Shown: positions 51,298-61,289 of the stretch, piece by piece | How the letters are laid out: each line of letters opens with the position of its first letter | Position numbering within the stretch: position 1 is the stretch's first letter | DNA from: an uncultured Actinomycetes bacterium | GTDB lineage: Bacteria; Actinomycetota; Acidimicrobiia; Acidimicrobiales; RAAP-2 | Length of the DNA stretch: 64,000 nt | Reading direction: 5' to 3' | Assembly: GCA_903825305.1 (NCBI GenBank) | Contig: CAIKAC010000012.1 | Coordinates: 62,001 to 126,000, forward strand | Translations under genes and position numbers: made by a program | Notes under the pieces: model-generated | The model's database searches: none | Told to the model about the DNA's origin: nothing | What the model saw: the letters and a program-made list of their open reading frames with translations, nothing else

Positions 51298-54200
51298 GTG
51301 ACCAAGTTCGTCCGCGCTTTATCGGTGGTGGCCGTGATGGCATCGCTCTGCCTGACGGCGACTTCGATTTCGGCCTCAGCAGCTCCGCACCGCCTTCAAC
51401 ACGCGGCAGCGACAGCGCATACATCGACACCCACAACGGGGGTCGTGATGCGTTCGGCACACATTGGTCGCGCTCACATGCTGATCAAAACCACGGCGCC
51501 GCTCTCAGCGTTCTCGAAATATGAAACCAAGAAGGTCAGTGCGTCTCGACGTGGTGCCACGATTGGTCAAACAACCGCCAACACACAATGTCTGACAACC
51601 GACTTCAACGGTGACTGCCCGAGCGGAGATCAAGCGATGACCTACAACGGTGGGGCTCTCGTGAAGAATCCCGCGGTCTATGTCGTGACTTTCTCGACAT
51701 CTTCGAATTCCCTGACCTCAACCGATTCCTCTGGCTATGTTTCAGGTCTGCTGGCGAGTGGCAACACGGGGGTGGCATCATCGCAACTTCAAGGTGCTAT
51801 CAACGCGTCAGTGTCGGGTCCCTGGGCATCGTGGTGGCAAAACGAGTACTCAACGCCGAACTACACCTTGGGTGCTGGACACTATGCAGGTTCCATCATC
51901 GTGAACAACGCAACAGCGGCGAATGGCACGAGACAGACCTACTGCACTTCAACGGACAGTTCGGGGAACTGCACGGCCACGGGAACTGTGATTGACGACG
52001 CAGACATTCAAAATGCTTTGGCGGCCAGCTCCGCGATTGCATCAGCGGCTGCTTCGAATAATGGCAACGCAGTATTTGTCACGCTCTTTCAGGCAGACCA
52101 AGTCATTACCTATGGACAAACACCGCAGGCGGTTTCACCACAAAACTCGGTAACGGCATTCTGTGGTTATCACTCCAATGCGGGTATCAATTCAGTGACG
52201 AGCACCACCCCGGCAACCAATCTTGACTATGTCGTCTTGCCGAATGAGTCAGGCCAAGGGGGGTGTCAGTTCACGAGTTCAACGGGAAGCGACTTCTCCA
52301 ACTTCACGCCGATCTTGAGTCACGAACTCGCTGAGACCCAAACTGACCCTCAGCAATCGTGCCTCGGCACCGCTCAAAATCAAACGTGCAATGCAACGGG
52401 CTGGATTGCGCCAGCGAGTGGCACTGGCTACGAGGTTGGCGACAACTGCGAGAGCAGCCCATACATTGCTGCCTCAATGACCAGTGCGGTGTCGGGAGTT
52501 AATGGTGATTCCAACACCTATTACTTGCAAGACATTTGGTCAAACGAGGCACAAGGCTGTTTGTCGGCGCAGCTCACGCCAACCATTGGCTTGGCGTGGA
52601 CATCGTCAAACGTGGTTCAAGCGACCCTGACAGCTCCCGATGCGACGACAAGTGGCGTGAACAGTCTGCCCAATGCCCCATTGGTATTCACCCTGATGAA
52701 CGGCAGCACTGTCGTGGCAACGTATTCCACAACGACAACGGGCTGCACGGTAATTAGCAATTCGTTCAGCTTTCGGGCGAATTACTCATACCTCGCGACG
52801 CCCTATTACAGCTGTACTAATTCAGGTACTGCCTCGTGGACAGTGCCTTCACCGACTGCGGGCGAGACGGTAACGGTTTCCTATTCGGGCGTGTATCCGG
52901 GTACCACCAATGGGCTTCCCTCTGGCTCCACGGAATCGGGTGCTTTTGCAGCGGCATCCAATTCCATTTCAACCACCGCCAACACCCAGGTCCTGAGCGT
53001 TACCCAAGTTGGATCGGGATCGGTGACCTCTAATCCGTCAGGAATTTCATTGGGGGCAGCTGGCTCGACCAACGCCAGCTATGCCAATGGCACCAGCGTG
53101 ACGTTGACGGAGGCGCCAGCGTCGGGGTCGAGTTTCACGGGATGGTCGGGAGCCTGTACCGGCACCGCCACCACGTGCACCGTCTCCATGAGCCAAGCTC
53201 GGTCGGTAACCGCGACCTTCGGCGTGTTGACCTACCAATTGAGTGTCACCCAAGTGGGATCTGGATCGGTTTCCTCTGATATCAACGGCATCTCACTGAA
53301 TACTGCAGGAACGCAGACGCACAACTACAACTCCGGCGTGAGCGTCACGCTTAGCGAATCTCCAGCAAGCAATTACAACTTCGCGGGATGGTCGGGAGCT
53401 TGTACTGGCACCGCCACCACGTGCACCGTCTCCATGAGCCAAGCCCGGTCGGTAACGGCCACGTTTACGGTTGTGACGTTCAACGTTGGCGTCACGCAGA
53501 ACGGCAATGGATCCATTCGCGCGAACAATGCCACGATTTCTTCGTCAGCCGGCACTACTTCGGTCACCTACAACGCAGGCACCGTGCTGCAGCTCAGTGA
53601 AGTCCCCGGCTCGGGATACGTCTTTAACGGTTGGTCAGGAGCCTGCACGGGTCAAGGGTCGACGTGTTCGATCACGGTCAACCAAGCCAGCAACGTGACA
53701 GCAGATTTCGTACTGTCATCGGCGATTGTGGCGCACTGGACAAGTGCCACCACGTTGAGTGTTGATCTCGCGAGTGGTGGTCCACTGAGTGGTGCCACGA
53801 TTGCCGTAAACGTTGGATCCACAACCATCGCAACTGCGACCACGGACAATCAAGGCGTGGCCACCATCTCTATTTCTTTCATGGAGCCAGCGGGAACCAC
53901 AGAGACCGTTTCGTTCCTCGGTGACGCTAGTCACGCGCAGGCTTCAACGAATATCGTGACGCCACTCGTTGGGCCCTTGGTGTTGGGGGCGAATCTGTCG
54001 ATAGGACAGTGTTTCTTCCAGCCGTCGGGCGCGGATCAAGTCTGTCTGACGCAACACGGCGATCTCGTCGAGCTTGGTGCAGACGGCTCCACGATGTTTG
54101 ATGCCCTGGTGAGCGGTGGAACTGCTGCAACACTGACTCCAGCGGGCAATCTTGTGGTGACGAATGCTTCGGGTCAGATTCTCTGGAGTTCTCAGACCGC

Positions 54201-54681
54201 AGGCCTGGGTGTCACCAAGCTCACAATTTTGAGTAGTGGCGTCGTTGCGCTTCTCGACAACTCGAACCAGGCTTGGTGGACAACGAATGGCGCCTCACAG
54301 GGCCTCTTGGCCAGCGCGGCTCGCCATTTAGCGATTCCCCAAAAGGCCAAGAGTTTGACTCTGGGTCAGAAGCTCAACGCAGGATCGTGTCTCTTTGCCT
54401 CCTCGGGTGCAGCGATGGTGTGTGTGACGGGATCGGGCAACGTGTTAGTGACCGACGCATCGGGTCGCGTGATCTGGAATGCGCACACCAGCGGCAAGGG
54501 TGTTTCCCTTGTTCTCAAGAACAATGGCCAGTTGCTCATTAGTAATGGGGCTGGGAAAGTGCTCTGGAGTGCAGGTGCCGCCAACAAGGCCACGAGAAGC
54601 CTGGTGGTTTCCAATACTGGAGCGATCCATCTGGTGTCTGCCACCAACAAAACCCTCTGGACTTCGACCAAAGGTCGCTAG
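51298..54681 (+). CDS. Large secreted protein: HELAE metalloprotease-like, InlB repeats, bulb-type lectin
   Basis: 1127 residues. A signal peptide (about 1-29, VVAVMASLCLTATSISASAA) begins a Ser/Thr-rich protein. Region 120-430 has VYVVTFST, WWQNEYSTPNYTLG and SHELAETQTDPQ (H342-E343, E346), later GYEVGDNCES. This is the HExxE-type pattern I associate with Exordium/Phi-1-like putative metalloproteases. Three divergent InlB-type repeats of about 79 residues follow (about 564-804), each with GWSGACTG and ending SVTATF or a variant. Next is an Ig-like domain (about 807-890), then two bulb-lectin-like stretches (898-1127) with GNLVVTNASGQILWSS and GQLLISNGAGKVLWSAG. There is no cell-wall anchor. 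It is probably a surface or extracellular carbohydrate-binding enzyme or adhesin. Confidence 0.78.
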   Translation: MTKFVRALSVVAVMASLCLTATSISASAAPHRLQHAAATAHTSTPTTGVVMRSAHIGRAHMLIKTTAPLSAFSKYETKKVSASRRGATIGQTTANTQCLTTDFNGDCPSGDQAMTYNGGALVKNPAVYVVTFSTSSNSLTSTDSSGYVSGLLASGNTGVASSQLQGAINASVSGPWASWWQNEYSTPNYTLGAGHYAGSIIVNNATAANGTRQTYCTSTDSSGNCTATGTVIDDADIQNALAASSAIASAAASNNGNAVFVTLFQADQVITYGQTPQAVSPQNSVTAFCGYHSNAGINSVTSTTPATNLDYVVLPNESGQGGCQFTSSTGSDFSNFTPILSHELAETQTDPQQSCLGTAQNQTCNATGWIAPASGTGYEVGDNCESSPYIAASMTSAVSGVNGDSNTYYLQDIWSNEAQGCLSAQLTPTIGLAWTSSNVVQATLTAPDATTSGVNSLPNAPLVFTLMNGSTVVATYSTTTTGCTVISNSFSFRANYSYLATPYYSCTNSGTASWTVPSPTAGETVTVSYSGVYPGTTNGLPSGSTESGAFAAASNSISTTANTQVLSVTQVGSGSVTSNPSGISLGAAGSTNASYANGTSVTLTEAPASGSSFTGWSGACTGTATTCTVSMSQARSVTATFGVLTYQLSVTQVGSGSVSSDINGISLNTAGTQTHNYNSGVSVTLSESPASNYNFAGWSGACTGTATTCTVSMSQARSVTATFTVVTFNVGVTQNGNGSIRANNATISSSAGTTSVTYNAGTVLQLSEVPGSGYVFNGWSGACTGQGSTCSITVNQASNVTADFVLSSAIVAHWTSATTLSVDLASGGPLSGATIAVNVGSTTIATATTDNQGVATISISFMEPAGTTETVSFLGDASHAQASTNIVTPLVGPLVLGANLSIGQCFFQPSGADQVCLTQHGDLVELGADGSTMFDALVSGGTAATLTPAGNLVVTNASGQILWSSQTAGLGVTKLTILSSGVVALLDNSNQAWWTTNGASQGLLASAARHLAIPQKAKSLTLGQKLNAGSCLFASSGAAMVCVTGSGNVLVTDASGRVIWNAHTSGKGVSLVLKNNGQLLISNGAGKVLWSAGAANKATRSLVVSNTGAIHLVSATNKTLWTSTKGR
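53138..53210 (+). repeat. 73-bp direct repeat, copy 1
   Basis: This segment within the InlB repeats is nearly identical (about three differences) to 53384-53456, 246 bp downstream. The identity extends through synonymous positions, which points to a recent duplication or gene conversion. Confidence 0.85.
53384..53456 (+). repeat. 73-bp direct repeat, copy 2
   Basis: Second copy of the near-identical segment. A third, more diverged unit follows at about 53628-53710. Confidence 0.85.
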
Positions 54682-54718
54682 GCCCGTGGGGGCGTCCGGC
54701 ACTGTCTAACATCGGGCA

Positions 54719-57139
54719 GTGGCTACTCACGACACTTGGAAGCGACGCGCTGGCGAATCACTGCTGCTCAGTGTGACTGATGCGTCCGTTCGGCGTCGAA
54801 GTGGACTCGATGCACTTCGCCTGGCCACGGCGATCGGAGCGCTCATTTTTCTGCGCATTGTCATTGTGGCTTCTGGGCCCACCGAGCGCAGCTTTATCCA
54901 TTTCATTAGGCCCGTTCCACTGGGATTGAGTTGGCTCGTTACGTCGCTGTGGCTCATCACCACCGTGGGTGTCGTGGCGCTCCTTGCGATCAGCGCGCTT
55001 ATTGCATCGCAACGACGCGTCGTTCTTGACTTGGCCACCGCGGCTGGTATCGCGTTCTTGATTTCGTTCTTGATGAACAAAGTGCTTGGCGTTTTAGCGA
55101 TTCCGGGAGTGACCGATGTCTCCCATGCCTATCCGCCCATTATTTTGTCCTGCTCATCTGCGGCAAGCTTGGTGGCGCTTCCCTATCTGAGCCGAGGGGT
55201 GCAGCGCCTCCTCGAAGTCATGATTGGTGTTGCGACGTTGACGGCGCTGTTGCACGGATCGGGGCTGCCTCTAGCCTTAATCGCCGCCATCATGCTGGGT
55301 TGGGGTGTGGCTTCGCTCACCAGACTGATCTGGGGCTCACCTGTTGGTCTTGAGCCAGATGGTGCGGTCATCGCTGGCTTAGCCCAGCTTGGCATTACCG
55401 GGGTTGCCGTCACTGCGGATCCCATTCAACGATGGGGCGTCTCGTCATATGTAGCAAGCGACGCATCAAGATCTCTGCGAGTTTCTCTCTACGGCCGAGA
55501 CGCCCGGGAAAGCCAGTTGCTAGCCAAGATGTATCGCAGCGTCATGATGCGAGACCAGGCGGGCAGCTTCTCCTTTACCCGCGCGCAGCAACTTGAACAC
55601 GAGAGTTACCTGACCTTGCTCTTTCGCTCAGCCATTGGAGAGCGTTCGAGTGAGCTCGTGGCATCTGGCTTTGCTGGGCCCACCAAAGATGCGTATTGCG
55701 TAACCCGGCCACCGGCAGGGGCGACTTTGCGTCACATCCAAGATGCCAACACGCCATTGAGCGATGACACTTTGGTTGCGTTGGCAACGATGGTGGCTGA
55801 TATCCATCGCGCAGATCTTTCCCATGGGGAAATTGGTTTGGATGTCATGACGGTGGGTCACGACACGGTGGGAATTCAGGACCTTGGCAAAGCAGTGGTG
55901 CACGCTTCGAGCGCCGATGTTCAGCGCGACGTCGCGAGCTTGATCGTCACCTTGGCCCTCGTGACCGATTCTCAGCGAGCCCTCGCAGCGGTGGCGAGCG
56001 CCTTTGGCAACGACGCTGTCAAATCGGCGCTGGCGTATTTGCAAGAGGCAGCGCTACCGGTGCGGCTCACCGTCGACCTTCGCCGGGCTAAAGAACACGG
56101 TTTACTGAAGCAGCTGCGAGAGCAAGGTGCGGCGCTGGTTGGGGTCGAAACCCCAGAATTGGCGAAGTTGCGTCGCGTTGGCGGTATGCAGTTGGTGCTG
56201 GCTGTTGGCACCATCATTGGTGGCTGGGCCCTTATCGGCGTGCTGCTCAAAGTTGTAGGTGCGTGGTCGACCTTGACGCATGCGCAGTGGGCGTGGGTCT
56301 TTGTGACCGCGCTCATTGCTCAGTTGGCCTACGTCTCCTCGGCTTTTGCCACCTTGGGGTCCATCACCAAAACGGTTCCGCTCAAACCCCTGATTGTGTT
56401 GGAACTTTCGAACACCTTTAGCGGCCTAGCCCTTGGGACCCCGGCCGTGCTTGCTGCCCGTGTCCGATTCTTTCAAAAGCGAGGTGTGGATACGACCGAA
56501 GCCGTGAGTTCTGGCGTGCTGGAATCCACCGCATCGTGGATCGTCAAAGGTGCCTTACTGCTGATCAGCATTCCCTTCGCCCTGTCAACGATCCACATTC
56601 ACGATGTCGTGGGGGCACAAGCCGGCAAGGGGGCATCAAGCCATGTGATGCATTTACTGGTGCTTGCACTTGAGATCGTTGTGGGCCTCGGTGTGGTCAT
56701 CGCGATCGCCATGTTTATTCCCCGGGCGAGAAAGCTCGCAAAGTCCAAGCTCGCTCCTAAATTTGGCGAAGTTCGTGATCACCTCAAGACATTGGCGAAG
56801 CGTCCCAGCAAGATGCTGTCAATTTTCGGAGGCACGGCTGGTGCGCAACTCGTGACGGCCTTTGCCTTGTCAACGGCTCTCATGAGTTTTCACCAGCACC
56901 TCGCACTCCCCGTGATCATTGTGGTGCTGACCTTTGGTTCAATTCTTGGTGGCATCTCACCAGTACCTGGAGGCATGGGGGTTGTTGAGACCGGCATGAT
57001 CATTGGGTTGAAGTCATGCGGGATTGAGGCTGACGCTGCTGTGGCTGCCGTGTTTGTTCAGCGACTCTTCACGGCGTATCTGCCGCCCATGGCGGGTTGG
57101 GTATGCCTCATGTGGCTGAGGAGAAAGAACTACCTCTAG
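54719..57139 (+). CDS. Lysylphosphatidylglycerol synthase-like membrane protein with degenerate kinase domain
   Basis: 806 residues. N-terminal membrane helices (about 35-210) are followed by a cytoplasmic protein-kinase-like domain (about 225-460) and a C-terminal UPF0104/AglD-MprF-type membrane domain (about 490-800) with LELSNTFSGLALGTPA, GSILGGISPVPGGMGVVETG and RLFTAYLPPMAGW. In the kinase part the catalytic loop reads SHGEIGLDVM (H369-G370-E371, normally HGD...N) and the metal loop IQDLGKA (D388-L389-G390), so phosphotransfer is doubtful. The C-terminal domain is related to flippases or lipid-modifying synthases, but the lysyl-transfer domain of MprF is absent. The GTG start lacks a clear ribosome binding site. 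Its stop interlocks (CTAG) with the TetR gene. Confidence 0.82.
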   Translation: MATHDTWKRRAGESLLLSVTDASVRRRSGLDALRLATAIGALIFLRIVIVASGPTERSFIHFIRPVPLGLSWLVTSLWLITTVGVVALLAISALIASQRRVVLDLATAAGIAFLISFLMNKVLGVLAIPGVTDVSHAYPPIILSCSSAASLVALPYLSRGVQRLLEVMIGVATLTALLHGSGLPLALIAAIMLGWGVASLTRLIWGSPVGLEPDGAVIAGLAQLGITGVAVTADPIQRWGVSSYVASDASRSLRVSLYGRDARESQLLAKMYRSVMMRDQAGSFSFTRAQQLEHESYLTLLFRSAIGERSSELVASGFAGPTKDAYCVTRPPAGATLRHIQDANTPLSDDTLVALATMVADIHRADLSHGEIGLDVMTVGHDTVGIQDLGKAVVHASSADVQRDVASLIVTLALVTDSQRALAAVASAFGNDAVKSALAYLQEAALPVRLTVDLRRAKEHGLLKQLREQGAALVGVETPELAKLRRVGGMQLVLAVGTIIGGWALIGVLLKVVGAWSTLTHAQWAWVFVTALIAQLAYVSSAFATLGSITKTVPLKPLIVLELSNTFSGLALGTPAVLAARVRFFQKRGVDTTEAVSSGVLESTASWIVKGALLLISIPFALSTIHIHDVVGAQAGKGASSHVMHLLVLALEIVVGLGVVIAIAMFIPRARKLAKSKLAPKFGEVRDHLKTLAKRPSKMLSIFGGTAGAQLVTAFALSTALMSFHQHLALPVIIVVLTFGSILGGISPVPGGMGVVETGMIIGLKSCGIEADAAVAAVFVQRLFTAYLPPMAGWVCLMWLRRKNYL

Positions 57140-57789
57140 GCCGGGGAATCATCAGTGTGGATGGCGCGAAGTCCCGCCCACATCAGCCCACCAACTCGAC
57201 TAGCCAAACGCTGAGCTTCAGCGAGTCGTTCATCGTGGTCATCAAGATTCTTGGCGTAATCCGAGTCCATCCAAGAAATGGAAGCACCTTCGGTCATCCC
57301 AACCATGGCAGCCGCGATGAGGTGGCGGTGTCGTTCATCAAGGCCGGCATCAACGAGCGGGTCAACCCCCTCAACGAGCGCATGCTCGACACGTCGAACG
57401 GCGCGGCCCAAGTCGTCGTCGCCCCCGTGATTACGGTCATAGAGCAATCGAAAAGCATCGGTGTCTTGAACCAAAATTTCGAAGTATGCCCTGAGGGCCA
57501 GCTCAACTTGTTCGCGCGGGCCCTTGGCGTTGGCGGTAGCGATTGCCACTGCCTTGAGGACTCGATGGGCGATCTCATCGACAAGTTCGATATAGAGCGC
57601 CTTTTTGGATTCAAAGTGCTGATAGAGCAGGGGTTTGGTGACCCCGGCTTGCTCGGCCACTTCGTCCATGGTTGTGGAGCTAAATCCTTGGCGAGCGAAC
57701 AGTTGGCTCGCGACGCGCAAGAGTTGGGCGCGACGTTCTTCGCCGGAGAGACGTTTGCTCGGCGGTTTTTGCTCGGCAAGGGAGTTCAC
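57136..57789 (-). CDS. TetR-family transcriptional regulator
   Basis: 217 residues. The helix-turn-helix reads LRVASQLFARQGFSSTTMDE then VAEQAGVTKPLLYQHFESK, followed by KALYIELVDEI. The ligand domain is variable. The start is a GTG at 57789 with TAGGGT 9 bp upstream and no Shine-Dalgarno sequence. A target is not obvious; it is transcribed toward the LPG-synthase-like gene and follows the glycosyltransferase gene on the same strand. Confidence 0.92.
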   Translation of the reverse strand: MNSLAEQKPPSKRLSGEERRAQLLRVASQLFARQGFSSTTMDEVAEQAGVTKPLLYQHFESKKALYIELVDEIAHRVLKAVAIATANAKGPREQVELALRAYFEILVQDTDAFRLLYDRNHGGDDDLGRAVRRVEHALVEGVDPLVDAGLDERHRHLIAAAMVGMTEGASISWMDSDYAKNLDDHDERLAEAQRLASRVGGLMWAGLRAIHTDDSPA

Positions 57790-57798
57790 AGAAGGTTA

Positions 57799-57804
57799 AC
57801 CCTA
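57799..57804 (-). promoter_or_regulatory. Candidate -10 box (TAGGGT) of the TetR gene
   Basis: On the minus strand TAGGGT ends 9 bp before the GTG start. Confidence 0.28.
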
Positions 57805-57826
57805 TCGGTCCTGTGGAACCGATGGC

Positions 57827-58852
57827 TCAAAATCCGAACTCTGCGAGGACTCCGGCGAGTTTTTTCTCCAAACCATCGATGTCAAAGAGGGGGGCGGCAA
57901 GGGCCCGATTGGCCTCCAACATGCTTGGATCGGGGTGGGCGAGCCATGCCGCCACTTCTTCTGGATTGTCTGCGTCAAGGAACCTGAATCCCAAGTTCCG
58001 CAAACACTGAGCTACTGGGAAATGCCCGAGTGCGAGGGGCCGATCCTGAGCAATGGATTCGACGATGGGGTTGCCAAATCCCTCACGAGTCGAAGGCAGG
58101 AGTACCACATCACACGCGGCGTAGGCCATGGAGATCGGATCAGGGTCGATGCCTCGACGGATGGGAATGCTGGCGTGAGCGAGGATCTGATCAAGGTCTG
58201 CTTGGTAGCCGTCTTCCGCCGGGCCGGTCAGCCAATAGGTGGCATTGCACGATTGAGCAATATGGATGGCTTGGGGGATGTTCTTTCTTGGAATCGCCCG
58301 GGTCGGTTGCAAGAACACGGTGGTGGATTCGTCGATGTCGAAATAATCACGCGCTTCCTGGCGCGAAAGCAATGGTGGCGTCAGATCAAAGTGGTTCCAT
58401 ATCAAGGTCGCATGGATGCCAACATCACCAAGTGCTTCGGCCACCGGGGGAGAGATAGCCACGTGTTGCCAGGTTTCATCGGTGGGTGGTGGCCACCATG
58501 AGGCGGTGTCAGGTCGATCGGTAGCGAGATCATGGTGGCGAATGATGGCTGGACGACCTCGCAACGCGCGAGCGACTGCCTCACTCGCCGCACGATTGAT
58601 CGGGAGAGACAAGAGATTGTCAACCACGACGACATCAACATCTCGAAGCGCGTCGGCCAAGGCATGTTCATCAACATGACCTTGATCCCCGAGGTCAAGG
58701 CCGGGGATCTTCGTGACGCGTTCATCGCCACGTCCGGCCACCAACCTGACCTGGTGGCCTAAGCCTTCAAAAGCGGAAGCCCACTTGGCCGCCTCGATGG
58801 AGACACCATCTACCCCGGTAAGGCGAAACGAGAGGAGGGCAAGAGAAGCCAT
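57827..58852 (-). CDS. GT4-family glycosyltransferase
   Basis: 341 residues of the GT-B fold. The N-terminal half has SFRLTGVDGVSIEAAKWASA and the nucleotide-sugar half has FLQPTRAIPRKNIPQAI and the EX7E motif STREGFGNPIVES. It probably transfers a hexose from GDP- or UDP-sugar. GDP-mannose dehydratase is the divergent neighbour, so mannose-derived or deoxyhexose glycans are plausible. TAGCAT at 58859-58864 lies 6 bp before the ATG, with no Shine-Dalgarno sequence. Confidence 0.85.
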   Translation of the reverse strand: MASLALLSFRLTGVDGVSIEAAKWASAFEGLGHQVRLVAGRGDERVTKIPGLDLGDQGHVDEHALADALRDVDVVVVDNLLSLPINRAASEAVARALRGRPAIIRHHDLATDRPDTASWWPPPTDETWQHVAISPPVAEALGDVGIHATLIWNHFDLTPPLLSRQEARDYFDIDESTTVFLQPTRAIPRKNIPQAIHIAQSCNATYWLTGPAEDGYQADLDQILAHASIPIRRGIDPDPISMAYAACDVVLLPSTREGFGNPIVESIAQDRPLALGHFPVAQCLRNLGFRFLDADNPEEVAAWLAHPDPSMLEANRALAAPLFDIDGLEKKLAGVLAEFGF

Positions 58853-58858
58853 AGGACG

Positions 58859-58864
58859 ATGCTA
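58859..58864 (-). promoter_or_regulatory. Candidate -10 box (TAGCAT) of the glycosyltransferase gene
   Basis: On the minus strand TAGCAT ends 6 bp before the ATG. Confidence 0.28.
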
Positions 58865-58896
58865 GGAGCCACGGTTTCCGTACAGGGCTGGAGTAG

Positions 58897-59919
<1,023 letters not shown>

Positions 59920-59931
59920 ACCCGAGGACTA

Positions 59932-59949
59932 ATCCTCGGTCTCGGCCGG
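59932..59949. terminator. Short hairpin after gmd
   Basis: CCGAGGA-CTAA-TCCTCGG, a perfect 7-bp stem with a 4-nt loop, begins 12 bp after the gmd stop. It has no T-tract and so may be a weak terminator. Confidence 0.4.
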
Positions 59950-59971
59950 TACGCTTAGGGATTGGTTTCCT

Positions 59972-60637
59972 ATGGGTACCGCTATCTCCCTCACCTCCGC
60001 CGTCGCCCTCGTTGGCCGTTTCCCCGTCTTGGCCGGGGTTGACCTTTCGATACCCCAAGGGAGCGTGACGACGATTCTCGGGGCCAATGGAGCGGGAAAA
60101 ACGAGCCTCTTAAGGCTTCTTGCCGGGCTCCAGCGTCTCGATGGCGGTAATGCCATGGTCTTGGCCTGTGATCTATCGCAGCCGGGTCGGGGCTTCCGAC
60201 GCCGGGTTGGGCTCTTGGGCCACGACCCAGGACTCTATGAAGACTTGACGGCCGAAGAGAACTTGGCCTTTGCCATGCGGGCTGTTCGACTTCCCGCGAC
60301 CCATGTGGGCCAGGCTCTTGCTCGGTGCGGCATTCAAGACCGGCTCCTCAAGACGCCGGTAAGAAGCCTCTCGCAAGGGCAGCGTCGTCGTGTTGGGCTA
60401 GCAAAATTGGTCGCTCGTCGGCCCGAACTATGGCTGCTCGATGAGCCGCATGCCAGTTTGGACGAGGCGACTCGGGTGCTCGTTGGCGAATTGGTCGAAG
60501 AGGCTGCAACTGCTGGAGCCACCGTGGTGGCTACCAGCCATGAGCCCGAATATTCAGTTCCTATGGCTGATCTTGTGGTCACGATGGGCGGAGGCATCGT
60601 GACCGCGTCATGCAGGGGTGGTCGCCATGTTTCATGA
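59972..60637 (+). CDS. ccmA: Haem ABC exporter ATP-binding protein CcmA
   Basis: 221 residues. Walker A GANGAGKTSLLRLLAGLQ, the signature LSQGQRRRVGLAKLVARRPE and Walker B LWLLDEPHASLD followed by the H-loop TSHEPE. The short length and the following ccmB, ccmC and ccmE identify it as CcmA of cytochrome c maturation System I. ATP hydrolysis by CcmAB frees holo-CcmE for haem transfer. AGGGA precedes the ATG. Its 3' end overlaps ccmB by 11 bp. Confidence 0.92.
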   Translation: MGTAISLTSAVALVGRFPVLAGVDLSIPQGSVTTILGANGAGKTSLLRLLAGLQRLDGGNAMVLACDLSQPGRGFRRRVGLLGHDPGLYEDLTAEENLAFAMRAVRLPATHVGQALARCGIQDRLLKTPVRSLSQGQRRRVGLAKLVARRPELWLLDEPHASLDEATRVLVGELVEEAATAGATVVATSHEPEYSVPMADLVVTMGGGIVTASCRGGRHVS

Positions 60638-61289
60638 TGCACGCTTAATTGCGAGCAGGGACTTGCGGATTGAACTTCGATCCAAGGTTGCCACGTGGCA
60701 AGTTGTGCCCTTCGCCCTGCTATCACTGATTTTGTTTGCCTTTGCGATTGGACCCAATCCAGCGCTGTTGAAGCAAACATCTCCGGGCTTGTTTTGGCTT
60801 GCCCTGCTCTTCGCCTCGGTTCTTGGAACGCAACGGTCTCTGTCCGTTGAAGGCGATGACGCAACGAGAGAAGCAACGCGACTTCTTGATCTCGACCCAG
60901 CCGGCATCTTTCTCGGTAAATGCCTTGCCCTCATTGTCGAGTTCGTCTTGCTTGAGTTGGTGCTGCTCGCCGGTGTCTTGTTGTTCTTCCACACGCACGT
61001 CACCGCCTGGCCCTTACTGGTGGCATCGTTAGTGCTTGCCCCGATCGGCTTGTCATCAGCAAGCGTTATCTATGGCTCGGTGACTACGGGCCTTCGTAGC
61101 AGTGCGACTTTGTTGCCGCTGCTGGTCTTGCCGGTACTCGCACCACTACTCATTGCTGGCGCACGCTGTTTTGCAGAGGCGACGGGTTCGACGGGTAATT
61201 CCGCAGAGTGGTCGGGGGTACTAGCCGTATTTTCTGGGGTGTATCTCTTACTCGGTATCGTTCTCTACGGACCTTTGGAGGAATCGTGA
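60627..61289 (+). CDS. ccmB: Haem exporter membrane protein CcmB
   Basis: 220 residues with six membrane segments and the CcmB start RDLRIELRSKVATWQVVPFA, then LFWLALLFASVLGTQRSL. It is the membrane half of the CcmAB transporter. ATG 60627 is preferred over the in-frame GTG at 60618 because CAGGGG lies about 8 bp upstream of the ATG. The stop overlaps the GTG of ccmC (GTGA). Confidence 0.9.
   Translation: MFHDARLIASRDLRIELRSKVATWQVVPFALLSLILFAFAIGPNPALLKQTSPGLFWLALLFASVLGTQRSLSVEGDDATREATRLLDLDPAGIFLGKCLALIVEFVLLELVLLAGVLLFFHTHVTAWPLLVASLVLAPIGLSSASVIYGSVTTGLRSSATLLPLLVLPVLAPLLIAGARCFAEATGSTGNSAEWSGVLAVFSGVYLLLGIVLYGPLEES

Noticed and set aside
57097-57987. 296-residue plus-strand open frame across the TetR and glycosyltransferase region
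   Set aside because: It is antisense to a TetR gene with a clear helix-turn-helix and to the end of a GT4 gene; its own translation has no recognisable motif.
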